A DNA stretch of 64,000 nt from Lentzea aerocolonigenes (GTDB lineage: Bacteria; Actinomycetota; Actinomycetes; Mycobacteriales; Pseudonocardiaceae): contig NZ_BBOJ01000011.1 in NCBI RefSeq assembly GCF_000974445.1, positions 124,001 to 188,000 of the forward strand, written 5' to 3'. Of this stretch, positions 25,214-33,776 are shown piece by piece. The translations under genes and the position numbers were made by a program. How positions within the stretch are numbered: position 1 is the stretch's first letter; every line of letters begins with the position of its first letter. The notes beneath the pieces were generated by a model. It saw nothing but the letters and a program-made list of their open reading frames with translations, had not been told where the DNA came from and did not search any database.

Positions 25214-26073
25214 GTCAAACGACTATTCTCCGCGACGAGGGTGAGGATCCGGGAGATCACGAGCTCTGGTTCCTCCAGGGGCAGCGCGTGGGTGGTCTTC
25301 GGCACGATCTCCGCGTGGAGGCGGGGATTGAGTGCCTCGACGCGGGCAGCGAGCTCGCGCGCGTTGAAGACGCCGTTGCGTTCGGCGAGCACGAAGTGGA
25401 CGGGCACGTCGATCGCGCGCAGTTCGTCGTCGGTGAACACGTGCTGCGGCGGGAAGTGCGGTTTGTACTTGAGCCCGCGGATCACCAGCGGGGCCAGGGT
25501 GCGGCGCGCGTAGGGATCTCCGGAGAAGATCCGGCGCAGGATCGGCGCCGGTAGCAGCCAGCGGAACATCTGGCCGAAGCTCCAGAGGACGAACCGCGGC
25601 CCGATGGTCCCGAAGCCCCCTGGTTCGATGGCGATCACGCTCGAGATCCGGTCGCCGGAACGCGTGGCGAGGTCCAGCGCCAGCCAGGCGCCGCGGGAGA
25701 TCCCGACCAGGTGGAACTTCTCGTGACTCAGGCCCGCGAGCACGTCGGCGAGCCAGTCCGCCTGGTCCTGGCCGCTCTGCACGGGACGCGTCTGGACCGA
25801 GCGGCCCGGTTCGCCGATCGTGTCCACCGCGTACACCGTGTGCCGCGCGGCCAGTTCGGCGACGAAGGGGTACCAGGACAACGACGTGCCCATGACACCG
25901 TGCAGCAGCACGATCGGCGTGCCCTGTCCGGTTCCGCTACGGCGGACGTGGGTCGGCCCGAACCGCGTCTCGACGTCCAGCTCCTCGGACGGAACCGGCC
26001 ACTTCCGCAGGATCGCGTCGTACGTGGCGAAGTACTTCTCCTGCGCCTTCTGATCCACGAACTTTCCGAGCAT
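25207..26073 (-). CDS. alpha/beta hydrolase
   Basis: 288 residues from the ATG at 26073, with a purine-rich TGGGGGTCGAG before it; a GTG five codons upstream is possible. The fold markers are HGVMGTSLSWYPF (oxyanion loop), nucleophile Ser126 in GISRG, and the late His in KTTHALPLEEP. No signal peptide. It is a cytosolic serine hydrolase of unknown substrate. It is divergent from the TetR gene at 26163, which may control it, and ends within the operator of the next operon. Confidence 0.87.
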   Translation of the reverse strand: MLGKFVDQKAQEKYFATYDAILRKWPVPSEELDVETRFGPTHVRRSGTGQGTPIVLLHGVMGTSLSWYPFVAELAARHTVYAVDTIGEPGRSVQTRPVQSGQDQADWLADVLAGLSHEKFHLVGISRGAWLALDLATRSGDRISSVIAIEPGGFGTIGPRFVLWSFGQMFRWLLPAPILRRIFSGDPYARRTLAPLVIRGLKYKPHFPPQHVFTDDELRAIDVPVHFVLAERNGVFNARELAARVEALNPRLHAEIVPKTTHALPLEEPELVISRILTLVAENSRLTE

Positions 26074-26162
26074 CTCGACCCCCAGCACTTTTTCCAATGC
26101 AGATGCAATGTTATAGCAGCCGGCCCGCCCGGCCAACAGAGTCGGTGTGGCACAGTGATCTC

Positions 26163-26765
26163 GTGCCGAAACGCGTTGACCACGACGAGAGAAGACGGGA
26201 GATCACGGAGGCGCTCTTCCGGATCGCGGCGACGCAGGGCCTTCAGGCAGTGACGCTGCGGGCCGTCGCGGCGGAGGCCGGCATCTCGATGTTCCAGGTG
26301 CAGTACTACTTCCCGACCAAGGAGCAGATGCTGCGGTACGCCTGGCAACGCATCGCGGAACTGAGTGCCGAGCGGTCAGGGCGAGACATCGCCGAGGCGA
26401 TGCGGACCGGCGACGAACGCGCCGTCATCCGCGCGTGCCTGTTCGCCGTGCTCCCGACCGACGAGCGCAGCCGCATGCTGTGCGCGGTGCAGATCGCCTA
26501 CTTCGCCGTCGACGTCACCCGCGGCGGCCAGGCTCCCGATCAGCAGGCCATGCTGCCGCACCTCGTGCGCCTGCTCACCGACCAGCTGGACCAGGGCCGG
26601 CAGCGCGGCAGGGTTCCCGCGCACCTCGACGCCGGGCTGGAGGCCGACGCGCTCGCGACCATGACCGCGGGCCTGCTCAGCGCGATCCTGGTCGACGCCT
26701 ACGACATGAAGCAGGCGACGCGGATCATCGACTACCGGCTCGGACACCTGTTCCCCGGCTCGTGA
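26163..26765 (+). CDS. TetR-family regulator
   Basis: 200 residues from the GTG at 26163; the frame is open further upstream, but that part has no family similarity. HTH: ITEALFRIAATQGLQAVTLRAVAAEAGISMFQVQYYFPTKEQMLRYAW (about 12-60). A C-terminal TetR_C-like helical domain follows. Only 89 bp separate it from the divergent hydrolase gene, so it may regulate that gene. I see no convincing palindrome there, only a TGCA-GA-TGCA element. Confidence 0.9.
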   Translation: MPKRVDHDERRREITEALFRIAATQGLQAVTLRAVAAEAGISMFQVQYYFPTKEQMLRYAWQRIAELSAERSGRDIAEAMRTGDERAVIRACLFAVLPTDERSRMLCAVQIAYFAVDVTRGGQAPDQQAMLPHLVRLLTDQLDQGRQRGRVPAHLDAGLEADALATMTAGLLSAILVDAYDMKQATRIIDYRLGHLFPGS

Positions 26766-26810
26766 TCACCGCGTTTCGGTACTCTCTGACCGCCTGACGG
26801 AAGGACACGG

Positions 26811-28952
26811 GTGGACGACTCGTCGAAGGTCGGTAGGCGTGCTCGCGCGGTGCTGGCCGCGGCGAAGGCGTTCCGCGCCGAAGCGGCAGGGGTGCGCGCG
26901 GAACCGGAACGGCTGCTCGCGCTCGCCGCCGCGCAGTACCAGGCGGTGCGGGACTCGCTGGTGGCCGACCAGATCCGCGCCATGCCGGTGGACAAGCTGC
27001 GCGACACGAAGGCGAACCTGCGGCTGAGCAAGGTGAAAGCCGCCGGGTACCGGACCGTCGCCGACGTCGCCGGGGCGCGCCCGGAAGAACTCGACCGCGT
27101 GCACGGAGTCGGCCGGCAGTCCGCCGAGCAGATCGTGCGGGTCGCCCGTGCGGTCGTCGAGGGTGTCGCGCGTGAGACGACGGTCCGGCTGAACCCCGAC
27201 CGCGCCGACCGCGTCCAGACCGAGCTGCTGCAGCTGATGTCCAAGCTGCGCAGGGCGAACCAGCTCGTCGGGCCGTTGCTCGAGCCGCTCGCGGACGTGC
27301 TGGGCAGGGTCGACGCCGACCTGCGTGCCGCGTCCCGCGCCCGGAGCCGGGTGTGGATGTTCTTCTCGTCGCGGAAGAAGCGCCAGGCCGCCGTCGACTC
27401 GCTCGAGCGGCTCGACGCACTGCTGGCCAGCCGTGACGTGGCGGCGTTGCGCGCGGTGGGCAAGCAGTTGCGCGTGCCGGACCTGGACCACCGCGCGTTG
27501 TGGCGCGACTACGAGCTCGACGCGGCTGCCTACAACACGCTCCTCGCCGACGTCGCCGGTGCGGACGCGGTGCCGGATCGCAGTGCCGCCAAGGGTTTCG
27601 TCCCGGCCGACATCGAGCACGAGGTCGACGCGACCCCGCTGGACACGAGTCTGCTGAAGGTGTCGCTGCGCGGCTACCAGGTGTTCGGCGCCAAGTTCGC
27701 GCTGGCCCGCAAACGCGTCATCATCGGCGACGAGATGGGACTGGGCAAGACGATCGAGGCCGTCGCGGTGATGGCCAGCCTCGCCGCCGAGGGGCGGCGC
27801 GGGTTCCTGGTGGTCTGCCCGGCGAGCGTCGTCGTCAACTGGGTCAACGAGATCGCCAGGCACAGCGACCTCGTTCCGCACCGGATGCACGGCGCGGGCC
27901 GCGACGGCGCCGTCAGCGAGTGGCTGGCGCAGGGCGGCGTCGGCGTGACGACCTTCGGCACGTTGCCGAAACTGGTGCTGCCGAAGAGGTTCCGCCCGAC
28001 GATGGTCGTGGTCGACGAGGCGCACTACGTGAAGAACCCGGACACGCAACGCTCGCAGGCGGTCAACACCATCGTGCAACGCGCGGAGCGGGCCGTGCTC
28101 CTCACCGGCACGCCGATGGAGAACCGCGTCGAGGAGTTCCGCAACCTGGTCGCCTACCTCCAGCCGAGCGTCGCGGCCCGCACGGGCGCGATCGACGCGG
28201 TGGTGGGAGCGAAGGCGTTCCGGCGTGTCGTCGCACCGGTGTACCTGCGGCGCAACCAGGAGGACGTGCTGGGGGAGTTGCCCGAGCTGCTGGAGGTGGA
28301 GGACTGGGTCGAGTTCGGCAGGCAGGACCGGCGCGCGTACCGCGACGCGGTGCGCGAGGGCAACCTGATGGCGATGCGCCGCGCCGCCTACACGCCCGGC
28401 ACGCCCCGCGGCTCCGCGAAGCTGGAGCGCCTGCTGGAGATCATCGAGGAGTCGAAGGACAACGGCTGGAAAGTCGTGGTGTTCTCGTACTTCCACGACG
28501 TGCTGGACACGGTCGCGGACCACGTCGAAGTCTTCGGCCCACTGACCGGCGCGACGTCGGCGCAGGCCCGTCAGCAACTGGTGGACGCGTTCACGGCGCG
28601 CGAGGGCCACGCGGTGCTGGCGGCCCAGATCGAGGCAGGCGGCGTGGGCCTCAACATCCAGGCCGCGTCCGTGGTGATCATCGCCGAGCCGCAGTGGAAG
28701 CCGAGCACGGAGGACCAGGCGATCGCCCGTTGCCACCGGATGGGCCAGGTCCGCAAGGTCCACGTGCACCGGTTGCTGGTCAAGGACAGCGTGGACGCGC
28801 GGGTGCAGGAGATCCGTGACCACAAGACCCTGCTGTTCGACCACTACGCGCGCGAAAGCGACACGAAGCACTCACACGCGAGCGCACTGGACTCGGCCGT
28901 GTCGGTGGAACAGCGAGTGGTGCAGGCCGAGCAGCAGCGCCTCGGTCTTTAG
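26811..28952 (+). CDS. SNF2-family DEAD/DEAH helicase with helix-hairpin-helix
   Basis: 713 residues, GTG start with GGAAGGA upstream. The N-terminal half is unusual: a helical region and a helix-hairpin-helix (about 82-115, VADVAGARPEELDRVHGVGRQSAEQI) before the motor. The motor has Walker A GDEMGLGKT (306-314), DEAH at 402-405, motif III LLTGTPMENR, and the helicase C domain with GVGLNIQAA and QAIARCHRMGQ. SNF2 enzymes translocate on double-stranded DNA and remodel protein-DNA complexes. The HhH suggests non-specific DNA contact. It stands alone, 46 bp after the TetR gene; a repair or restriction role cannot be decided. Confidence 0.9.
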   Translation: MDDSSKVGRRARAVLAAAKAFRAEAAGVRAEPERLLALAAAQYQAVRDSLVADQIRAMPVDKLRDTKANLRLSKVKAAGYRTVADVAGARPEELDRVHGVGRQSAEQIVRVARAVVEGVARETTVRLNPDRADRVQTELLQLMSKLRRANQLVGPLLEPLADVLGRVDADLRAASRARSRVWMFFSSRKKRQAAVDSLERLDALLASRDVAALRAVGKQLRVPDLDHRALWRDYELDAAAYNTLLADVAGADAVPDRSAAKGFVPADIEHEVDATPLDTSLLKVSLRGYQVFGAKFALARKRVIIGDEMGLGKTIEAVAVMASLAAEGRRGFLVVCPASVVVNWVNEIARHSDLVPHRMHGAGRDGAVSEWLAQGGVGVTTFGTLPKLVLPKRFRPTMVVVDEAHYVKNPDTQRSQAVNTIVQRAERAVLLTGTPMENRVEEFRNLVAYLQPSVAARTGAIDAVVGAKAFRRVVAPVYLRRNQEDVLGELPELLEVEDWVEFGRQDRRAYRDAVREGNLMAMRRAAYTPGTPRGSAKLERLLEIIEESKDNGWKVVVFSYFHDVLDTVADHVEVFGPLTGATSAQARQQLVDAFTAREGHAVLAAQIEAGGVGLNIQAASVVIIAEPQWKPSTEDQAIARCHRMGQVRKVHVHRLLVKDSVDARVQEIRDHKTLLFDHYARESDTKHSHASALDSAVSVEQRVVQAEQQRLGL

Positions 28953-29044
28953 CTTCGGAACTCGCCGGGCCGTCGTCGGCAACCGCTTGTGGACACGTTC
29001 ATTTTCAGATGACCGTTGGACGTGCAGCCGTCAGAATCGGCCGC

Positions 29045-30490
29045 ATGCTGAACCCGCCGCAGATCCGCAGCCGCCTGGGTGAGAGTGCCGCAGCGGCCTT
29101 GCAGGGCGACCTGGTCGTTCTGGACGAGACCGCGTCCTGGCTCACCTCGGTGACCGCACGTGAGTTGCTGCGGATCGACCACGATGCTCGCCAGTTCCGC
29201 TACGAGGGGCCGGCGCTGGGCAGGTCGGAGCAGTGGACGAGCGAGGTTCTGGCGAGTCCGTTGCCTGTCGTCGCGGTGCTGGCCAGCATGCACCCGGACG
29301 GACACGTGCGTGAGCGCGCCGTTCGGTCGTTGGTCACCTCGCTCGACGCGGTGAGCGATCGCGCGCTGGCAGTCCGGGTCAGCGACCACGTCGGGGTGAT
29401 CCGCGAGGTGGCTGTGCGTGAGGTGCTGCGACGACGGACGTTGGATCAGGCCGACCGCGTGGTGCCGCTGTTGCGTCGGATCGAGGAGCGCGGCCGGGGC
29501 TCCGAGGTTCTGGCGCTGTACCTGCACACGTTGGTCGCCGAGCACGGTGAGGCGAACGTGTGGGCCCGTCTGAGGAATTCAGCGGACCACGACCTCCGGC
29601 GCTCCGCCTTCCGGCACAGCTTCGACTCCGGACTGCTCGGGCTGCCGGACGCGGTCGTGCTGCTGCCCGGAGAGAGGGACCAGGCGGTCCGTCGGCGGCT
29701 CATCGAGGTCATCGCCGACTCGGCGACTCCTGACGTCATCGCCAGGGTGCTGCTGCGCGACCGGTCCGCCGAGAGCCGCACCCAGGCCTTGGTGAAGCTG
29801 ACGGCCGCGCAGCTCGACCCGGTAGACGTGGAGCGGCTTCTGCTCGACTCTTCGGTGCTCACCCGTCTGTGGGCGCGTCGTCGCTGGCAGGAAATGGGAC
29901 ACGACCCGGCCATCGTCTACGCCACGTCCGCGCGTTCCACCGCCATGCCGATCGTGCGCGCTCGCGCCTACCTCGGCCTCGCCGAGACCGGCACCGCCGT
30001 CGAACGCCAGGAGGTCGTCGCCCTCGTCCGCAGCACGGAGCTTCCGCTGCGGAAAGTCGGTCTGTCGTTGCTGCGGGGCCGTGCCACCGCCGAGGACATC
30101 CCGTTGTTGCTCCAGTCGGTGGCCGGTGACCACTCGCGAGTGGCTCGCCTGACCGCCGAGGTCCTCATCGGCAGCCCTGGCTTGTGGACCTCCACCGAAC
30201 TGGCCCCGCTCAAGGCGGCCAAAGACCCGGAACTTCGCCGCCGGGCCTGGTGGATCCACCGCCGCCGCGGCGGGTGGGAAGCAGTCATCGCTGATCTCGA
30301 GCTCCTCCACGACTCCGACCCGCGGCTGGCCGGCTTGGGGCGGCAGCGCGACCTGCCGATGTACTCGCGGCCGACCCCCGCGCAGCAGCGGCGCATCACG
30401 GACCTGCTCTCCACCGCCCCCGTCGAGCGCCTCCAACGTCGCCTCATCGCGTTCGCTGCCGGACTTCCCGACCTGGCTGCGCCGTCGTAG
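29045..30490 (+). CDS. HEAT-like repeat protein, hypothetical
   Basis: 481 residues from the ATG at 29045. The chain is alpha-helical throughout with irregular 30-40-residue HEAT-like units (for example VVAVLASMHPDGHVRERAVRSLVTSL, HVGVIREVAVREVLRRRTL, SATPDVIARVLLRDRSAESRTQALVKL). No enzymatic motif, signal peptide or membrane segment is visible. Such solenoids act as protein or DNA-binding scaffolds. The ribosome site is weak. It follows the SNF2 gene by 92 bp in the same direction. It could be a distant relative of the second repeat protein at 35499. Confidence 0.75.
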   Translation: MLNPPQIRSRLGESAAAALQGDLVVLDETASWLTSVTARELLRIDHDARQFRYEGPALGRSEQWTSEVLASPLPVVAVLASMHPDGHVRERAVRSLVTSLDAVSDRALAVRVSDHVGVIREVAVREVLRRRTLDQADRVVPLLRRIEERGRGSEVLALYLHTLVAEHGEANVWARLRNSADHDLRRSAFRHSFDSGLLGLPDAVVLLPGERDQAVRRRLIEVIADSATPDVIARVLLRDRSAESRTQALVKLTAAQLDPVDVERLLLDSSVLTRLWARRRWQEMGHDPAIVYATSARSTAMPIVRARAYLGLAETGTAVERQEVVALVRSTELPLRKVGLSLLRGRATAEDIPLLLQSVAGDHSRVARLTAEVLIGSPGLWTSTELAPLKAAKDPELRRRAWWIHRRRGGWEAVIADLELLHDSDPRLAGLGRQRDLPMYSRPTPAQQRRITDLLSTAPVERLQRRLIAFAAGLPDLAAPS

Positions 30491-30620
30491 GTGAACGACC
30501 GGGTGCTGCTGCCCCTGGTCTTGACCTGGATCTTGTCGGTGTCGGTGCCGTCTGGCTTGGTGTAGCGGCTGGTGGTCTTCAACAGCTCACCGCCACCGGG
30601 CCGGGTGACGGTCACCGAGG
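30491..30620 (-). pseudogene. possible coding remnant
   Basis: Between the HEAT-like gene stop and the epimerase remnant, the reverse strand reads a coding-like stretch containing TSVTVTRPGGGELLKTT and SRYTKPDGTDTDKIQVKTRG. Third codon positions are mostly G or C. It has no good start and runs into the opposite-strand gene, so at most it is a fragment of a lost gene. I do not recognise the family. Confidence 0.25.
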
Positions 30621-31405
30621 TCAGCTCTGGCTGTGCTCGTGCGAAGTGTTGTGCGGTAACCAGATCTTCTCTGCGCGGAGGCTGGCCTGTGGGGTGAAGT
30701 AGTCGCCGGTCGCGAGGTCCTCCAGCAACGTGGGGTGCCGCGGCGCCCAGCCCAGGAGTGCCTGGGTGTGCTCGCTGGAGACGGGCACGTCGAGGGAGAA
30801 GAACCTGGCCAGGAATGGGTTCCCGAGATGTTCGGCGGCCCGTTCGATGGTCAGCGAGGCGGTGGGGATGTCGAGCATTTCTGCGATCTGCTCCGCGATG
30901 CTCCTGATCGTGACGGCGCTTTCGCCGACGCCGTGCAGCACGGTCCCGGCGGGAGCTTTCTCCAACGCCAGCCGGAAGAGGCCGGCGGCGTCTGCGCGGT
31001 GGACGGCGGGCCAACGATTGGTACCGTCACCGATGTAGGCCGAGACGCCTGACCTGCGCGCGGCCGCGATGAGCGCTGGAATGAACCCGTAGTCGCCCAG
31101 GCCGTGCACGGTCGGTGCGAGTCGCACGACGCTGGCTCGGACCCCCAGATCAGCGAAGCCCAGACAAGCCTGTTCGCCTGGGATGCGGAAGGCGGCGATC
31201 GAACCGGGATCCGGCGCGTCCTGCTCGGTGCTGATCCGGCCGGCCTTCGTCACCAAGGTGCCCGAGGTGCTCACGAACGGCTTGCCGGACCAGGCCAGCG
31301 GCTGGCCGAGCGCCTCGATCGCGGCGCGGTCGCGGCGGACGAGGTCATCCGGATCGGCATAGTCGCCGCCGTACGCCATGTGCAGGACGCCGTCGGCGGC
31401 CGGCT
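30621..31405 (-). pseudogene. NAD-dependent epimerase/dehydratase, 5'-truncated
   Basis: About 255-260 residues resemble the extended SDR family of NAD-dependent epimerases (ADGVLHMAYGGDY, FVSTSGTLV, VVRLAPTVHGLGDYGFIPALI, WPAVHRADAAGLFRLALEKA). The family normally starts with a GxxGxxG Rossmann strand of about 40 residues; here that part is absent. Reading upstream, similarity stops near 31405, where an unrelated forward-strand coding end begins. An ATG at 31379 could start a short protein, but it would lack the cofactor site. I read it as a pseudogene made by a deletion. Confidence 0.6.
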
Positions 31406-31548
31406 GGGCCGCCTTTCAGCACGCGGTCCAAGCCTGGATCCACGACCCCGCACAGAGTTTGGACGCACACCTGCTGCGGGCTTTCGGCGACCTGTGCGTC
31501 CTCTCCGCGGCCACCACCCTGCCGCCGCAGACCGGCTCAGAACACTGA
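31363..31548 (+). pseudogene. C-terminal remnant of a forward-strand gene, TetR-like
   Basis: A forward frame runs to the TGA at 31546-31548. The last about 50 residues, from AAGWAAFQHAVQAWIHDPAQ through LLRAFGDLCVLSAATTLPPQ, are coding-like and resemble the helical C-terminal domain of TetR-type regulators. The frame is closed by TAG at 31360, and similarity starts only at about 31400, exactly where the epimerase N-terminus is lost on the other strand. It is the 3' end of a gene whose 5' part has been removed. Confidence 0.42.
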
Positions 31549-31614
31549 TACCGCACGATCGCGGTCACCGAACGTCGCGACCTGACCTCGAGGTCGTGCA
31601 TCGGACGGTGCTGG

Positions 31615-32136
31615 TCACCCGGTGGCGCTCAGCCGGTGGTCTGGGCCTTGGTCGTGTCCGTCGATGTTTGCGACGCCGAGACCGGCGTCCTCGGGCGTGT
31701 ACGTGTCCCTGAACCCGAAGGCGCTGGGCGACGGGCCGTGCGCGCGCAAATGTCGCAGCCGCTCGACCGCCTCCTCGACGGTGGGCACGTGGCCGGCCGG
31801 GATCCACCACATCACCTGGAACGCCGTCTTCGGCAGTTCGAACCACTCGGCGCGGCGTCGGAGCACGTCCAGGTGGCCGCTGCGGTAGACGTAGTCCCAC
31901 AGGCTGTCGCGACTCTCCCAGACCGACATGTTCACGATGACGTCCGCGCCGAGGGTGGTCTGGACCGCGGTGGCGTCGTTGCTTCCGTCGCCGACCAGTC
32001 GCCACACGAACCCGGGCGACCGGTCGGCGACATCGTTCAAGGTGTCCAGCATCGACGTGAAGCCGTGCGTGCGCGGGTCGTCCAGCGGATGTCTCAGGGT
32101 GCCCACGTTGAGCTGGGCGAGGTGGTGTCCGGCCAT
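31615..32136 (-). CDS. DUF3291 domain protein
   Basis: 173 residues from the ATG at 32136 (three codons after an earlier in-frame start). The DUF3291 features are visible: AQLNVGTLRHPLDDPRTHGF, GFVWRLVGDG, VIVNMSVWESRDSLWDYVYRSGH and WWIPAGHVPTVEEAVERLRHL. The fold is related to the ABM/dimeric alpha-beta barrel monooxygenase-like group, but function is not established. It lies 32 bp downstream of the HTH regulator and is probably co-transcribed with it. Confidence 0.85.
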   Translation of the reverse strand: MAGHHLAQLNVGTLRHPLDDPRTHGFTSMLDTLNDVADRSPGFVWRLVGDGSNDATAVQTTLGADVIVNMSVWESRDSLWDYVYRSGHLDVLRRRAEWFELPKTAFQVMWWIPAGHVPTVEEAVERLRHLRAHGPSPSAFGFRDTYTPEDAGLGVANIDGHDQGPDHRLSATG

Positions 32137-32168
32137 GCCACCCACCTCACCACCCCCACCTCTCTATG

Positions 32169-32828
32169 TCAATCATCATTATTTTTAGAACTCTCGACGG
32201 TGACGCAGCACATCCCGGGCTGCGGATCCAGGCGGGCCCGCAGTCCTTCGGTGTCCTCCAGGAGACCTTCCAACAGCGCCAGGTTCATGCCGCAGATCAG
32301 CGCGGGATGCCGCTCCGAAAGGACGTGGAACGGGCAGTTGACCAGGCGAAGGACGGTGCCGTCCGCGTCCGTGCGCGGCTCGTAGCCGCGCGTGGACAGA
32401 ACGGTCCGCACCGCGTTGAGGTCCTCGATCGGTCCGGCGGCGACCCGCACGGCCCGTCCTTCCCTCGCGGCAGCGGCCCGCAGCTCGACATCCAGCCGGG
32501 CGCCGTCCGCCACCTCTGCCAGCAGGTCGGCGGCGGTGCGGTAGTCCCGGGCGGGGACCGAGACGTGGTGTTCGGCGCCCGACCGGCGGTAGAGCTTGGC
32601 CGGCCGCCCGGCGCCAGGACCCGAACGCCCGGTGAGTCGCCGGCTCTCGGTGGCGAGCAGCCCGGCGTCGACGAGCTTGTCGAGGTGGAACGCGGCGAGC
32701 GTGCGGCCGATCCCGGCGCCCTCGGACGCTTCGTTCCGGCTCACCTCGTGATCTTGGGCGACTACGTACTCGTACAGCTGCCGCCGGACGGGGTCCTGCA
32801 GCACGACGATCGCCTCGATGTCCTCCAT
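32169..32828 (-). CDS. HTH regulator with Cys-containing C-terminal domain
   Basis: 219 residues. The N-terminus is an ArsR/MarR-like winged helix (VVLQDPVRRQLYEYVVAQDHEVSRNEASEGAGIGRTLAAFHLDKLVDAGLL). The C-terminal domain carries cysteines in NCPFHVL...ALICGM and PGMCCV, i.e. C-x13-C-x27-CC. This resembles the layout of SufR-like regulators that hold an iron-sulfur cluster, but one of the four expected positions differs, so cluster binding is a guess. It heads a two-gene unit with the DUF3291 gene. Confidence 0.85.
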   Translation of the reverse strand: MEDIEAIVVLQDPVRRQLYEYVVAQDHEVSRNEASEGAGIGRTLAAFHLDKLVDAGLLATESRRLTGRSGPGAGRPAKLYRRSGAEHHVSVPARDYRTAADLLAEVADGARLDVELRAAAAREGRAVRVAAGPIEDLNAVRTVLSTRGYEPRTDADGTVLRLVNCPFHVLSERHPALICGMNLALLEGLLEDTEGLRARLDPQPGMCCVTVESSKNNDD

Positions 32829-33087
32829 TCGACCATTCTAAGAACAACGCAGGTTTTCGTTAGAATTCGTGGTGACGAGCCGTGCTGATGCCGTCCCCGC
32901 GACGGCCGCCACGGCTTGCTGAGCCAGCGCGTTCGACGGCGATTGCGTTCGAGTTGGTGGTCAACTTCGACGCCTGCTCGTCGCCTTACCCGGCCAGCGG
33001 CAGGAGAGCGCGAACTTCTGTACCACCGGCTGCACCTACCTCGACGCCGTCCGCGCCGAGAATGGCAACGGGTGTGTGCCGCAGGCA
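32829..33087. other. intergenic stretch, no gene supported
   Basis: 259 bp between the HTH regulator start and the lipoprotein stop. AT-rich bases just upstream of 32828 (gttagaattcgt, ttctaagaacaa) probably hold the regulator promoter. The forward frame near 33010-33050 reads ANFCTTGCTYLDAVRAENGN, which looks like a coding scrap, but it has no start, stop context or recognisable family. Confidence 0.4.
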
Positions 33088-33570
33088 TCAGGTCCCGGTG
33101 GCGACGAGTACGAGGGCGCGGTCGTCGGGCACGAGGTAGGCCTTGGCGAACCACTTGTCGGCGGTGAAAGCCTGGTCGAGCCGATCACTGGTGAGGAAGC
33201 TGCCGTTGGGCAGCTCACCGCGCAGGCCATCGACGACGTCCGGCGCCTTGCCGGCGGACTCGGGGCTGTACGCGGACCTCAGCTCGTCGATCTTGTTCTC
33301 CGGCAGCGTGATCACGGCGTCGATCCAGTAGGTCGACGGGCCTGGCGCGCGGTCGGAGCCGAGGGTGCCCGACATCCAGCGGGCCTGCTGCGGAGTGCCC
33401 AGTGCCTCGAACCGCTTGGTGAGCGGCTCGAGGTCGGTTCGCAGTTCGCCGGTGCCGGACTTCACGGCGGCGTCGGTGGTGCGCACGGTCGTTCCTCCGT
33501 TCCACAACGACTGACAGCCCGCGGTCAGCACCGCGCACAGCAGCACGGCGGTCAACCTGGTGAACCTCAC
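33088..33570 (-). CDS. lipoprotein, unknown function
   Basis: 160 residues from a GTG at 33570. The N-terminus is a lipoprotein signal with lipobox LTAGC, lipidated Cys19. The mature part has a strand-rich section (STYWIDAVITLPENKIDELRSAYSPE) and no catalytic motif. It should be anchored on the outer face of the membrane. GGGAGCGCC precedes the start. The GTG overlaps the stop of a short upstream frame (GTGA), suggesting coupled translation with a companion. Confidence 0.8.
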   Translation of the reverse strand: MRFTRLTAVLLCAVLTAGCQSLWNGGTTVRTTDAAVKSGTGELRTDLEPLTKRFEALGTPQQARWMSGTLGSDRAPGPSTYWIDAVITLPENKIDELRSAYSPESAGKAPDVVDGLRGELPNGSFLTSDRLDQAFTADKWFAKAYLVPDDRALVLVATGT

Positions 33571-33776
33571 CGGCGCTCCCCGGGGTTGTCCGGGGTCGGT
33601 CCCCGGTCGCGGCCCGATCCGCGTGGGTCACGATCCTCGCCCGGCTCCCCGGTCGGCCCACCGGGTGGGTGGCCGACCTCCCAGGCGACGGTCCTGGTGA
33701 TCGTGCCGTGCGTGTCGAACGGCTTGGCCCAGCCGATCGCACGAGCAGGGCATGTCGAGCTGTCAACAACACTCAA
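33567..33776 (-). CDS. possible small protein upstream of the lipoprotein
   Basis: A short reverse frame ends in a TGA overlapping the lipoprotein GTG by four bases. Its last 60 or so residues are hydrophilic and rich in Pro, Gly, Asp and Arg (GHPPGGPTGEPGEDRDPRG). The start is uncertain: a TTG at 33776 just upstream of the SGNH gene stop is one option, while an ATG at 33890 would run inside that gene. Only the overlap argues that it is translated; it may be a remnant. Confidence 0.28.
   Translation of the reverse strand: MSVVDSSTCPARAIGWAKPFDTHGTITRTVAWEVGHPPGGPTGEPGEDRDPRGSGRDRGPTPDNPGERR

Noticed and set aside
26073..26163. TGCA-GA-TGCA element between divergent hydrolase and TetR genes as an operator
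   Set aside because: The arms are self-palindromic and short, and the longer flanks do not match. Evidence is too weak for a feature.
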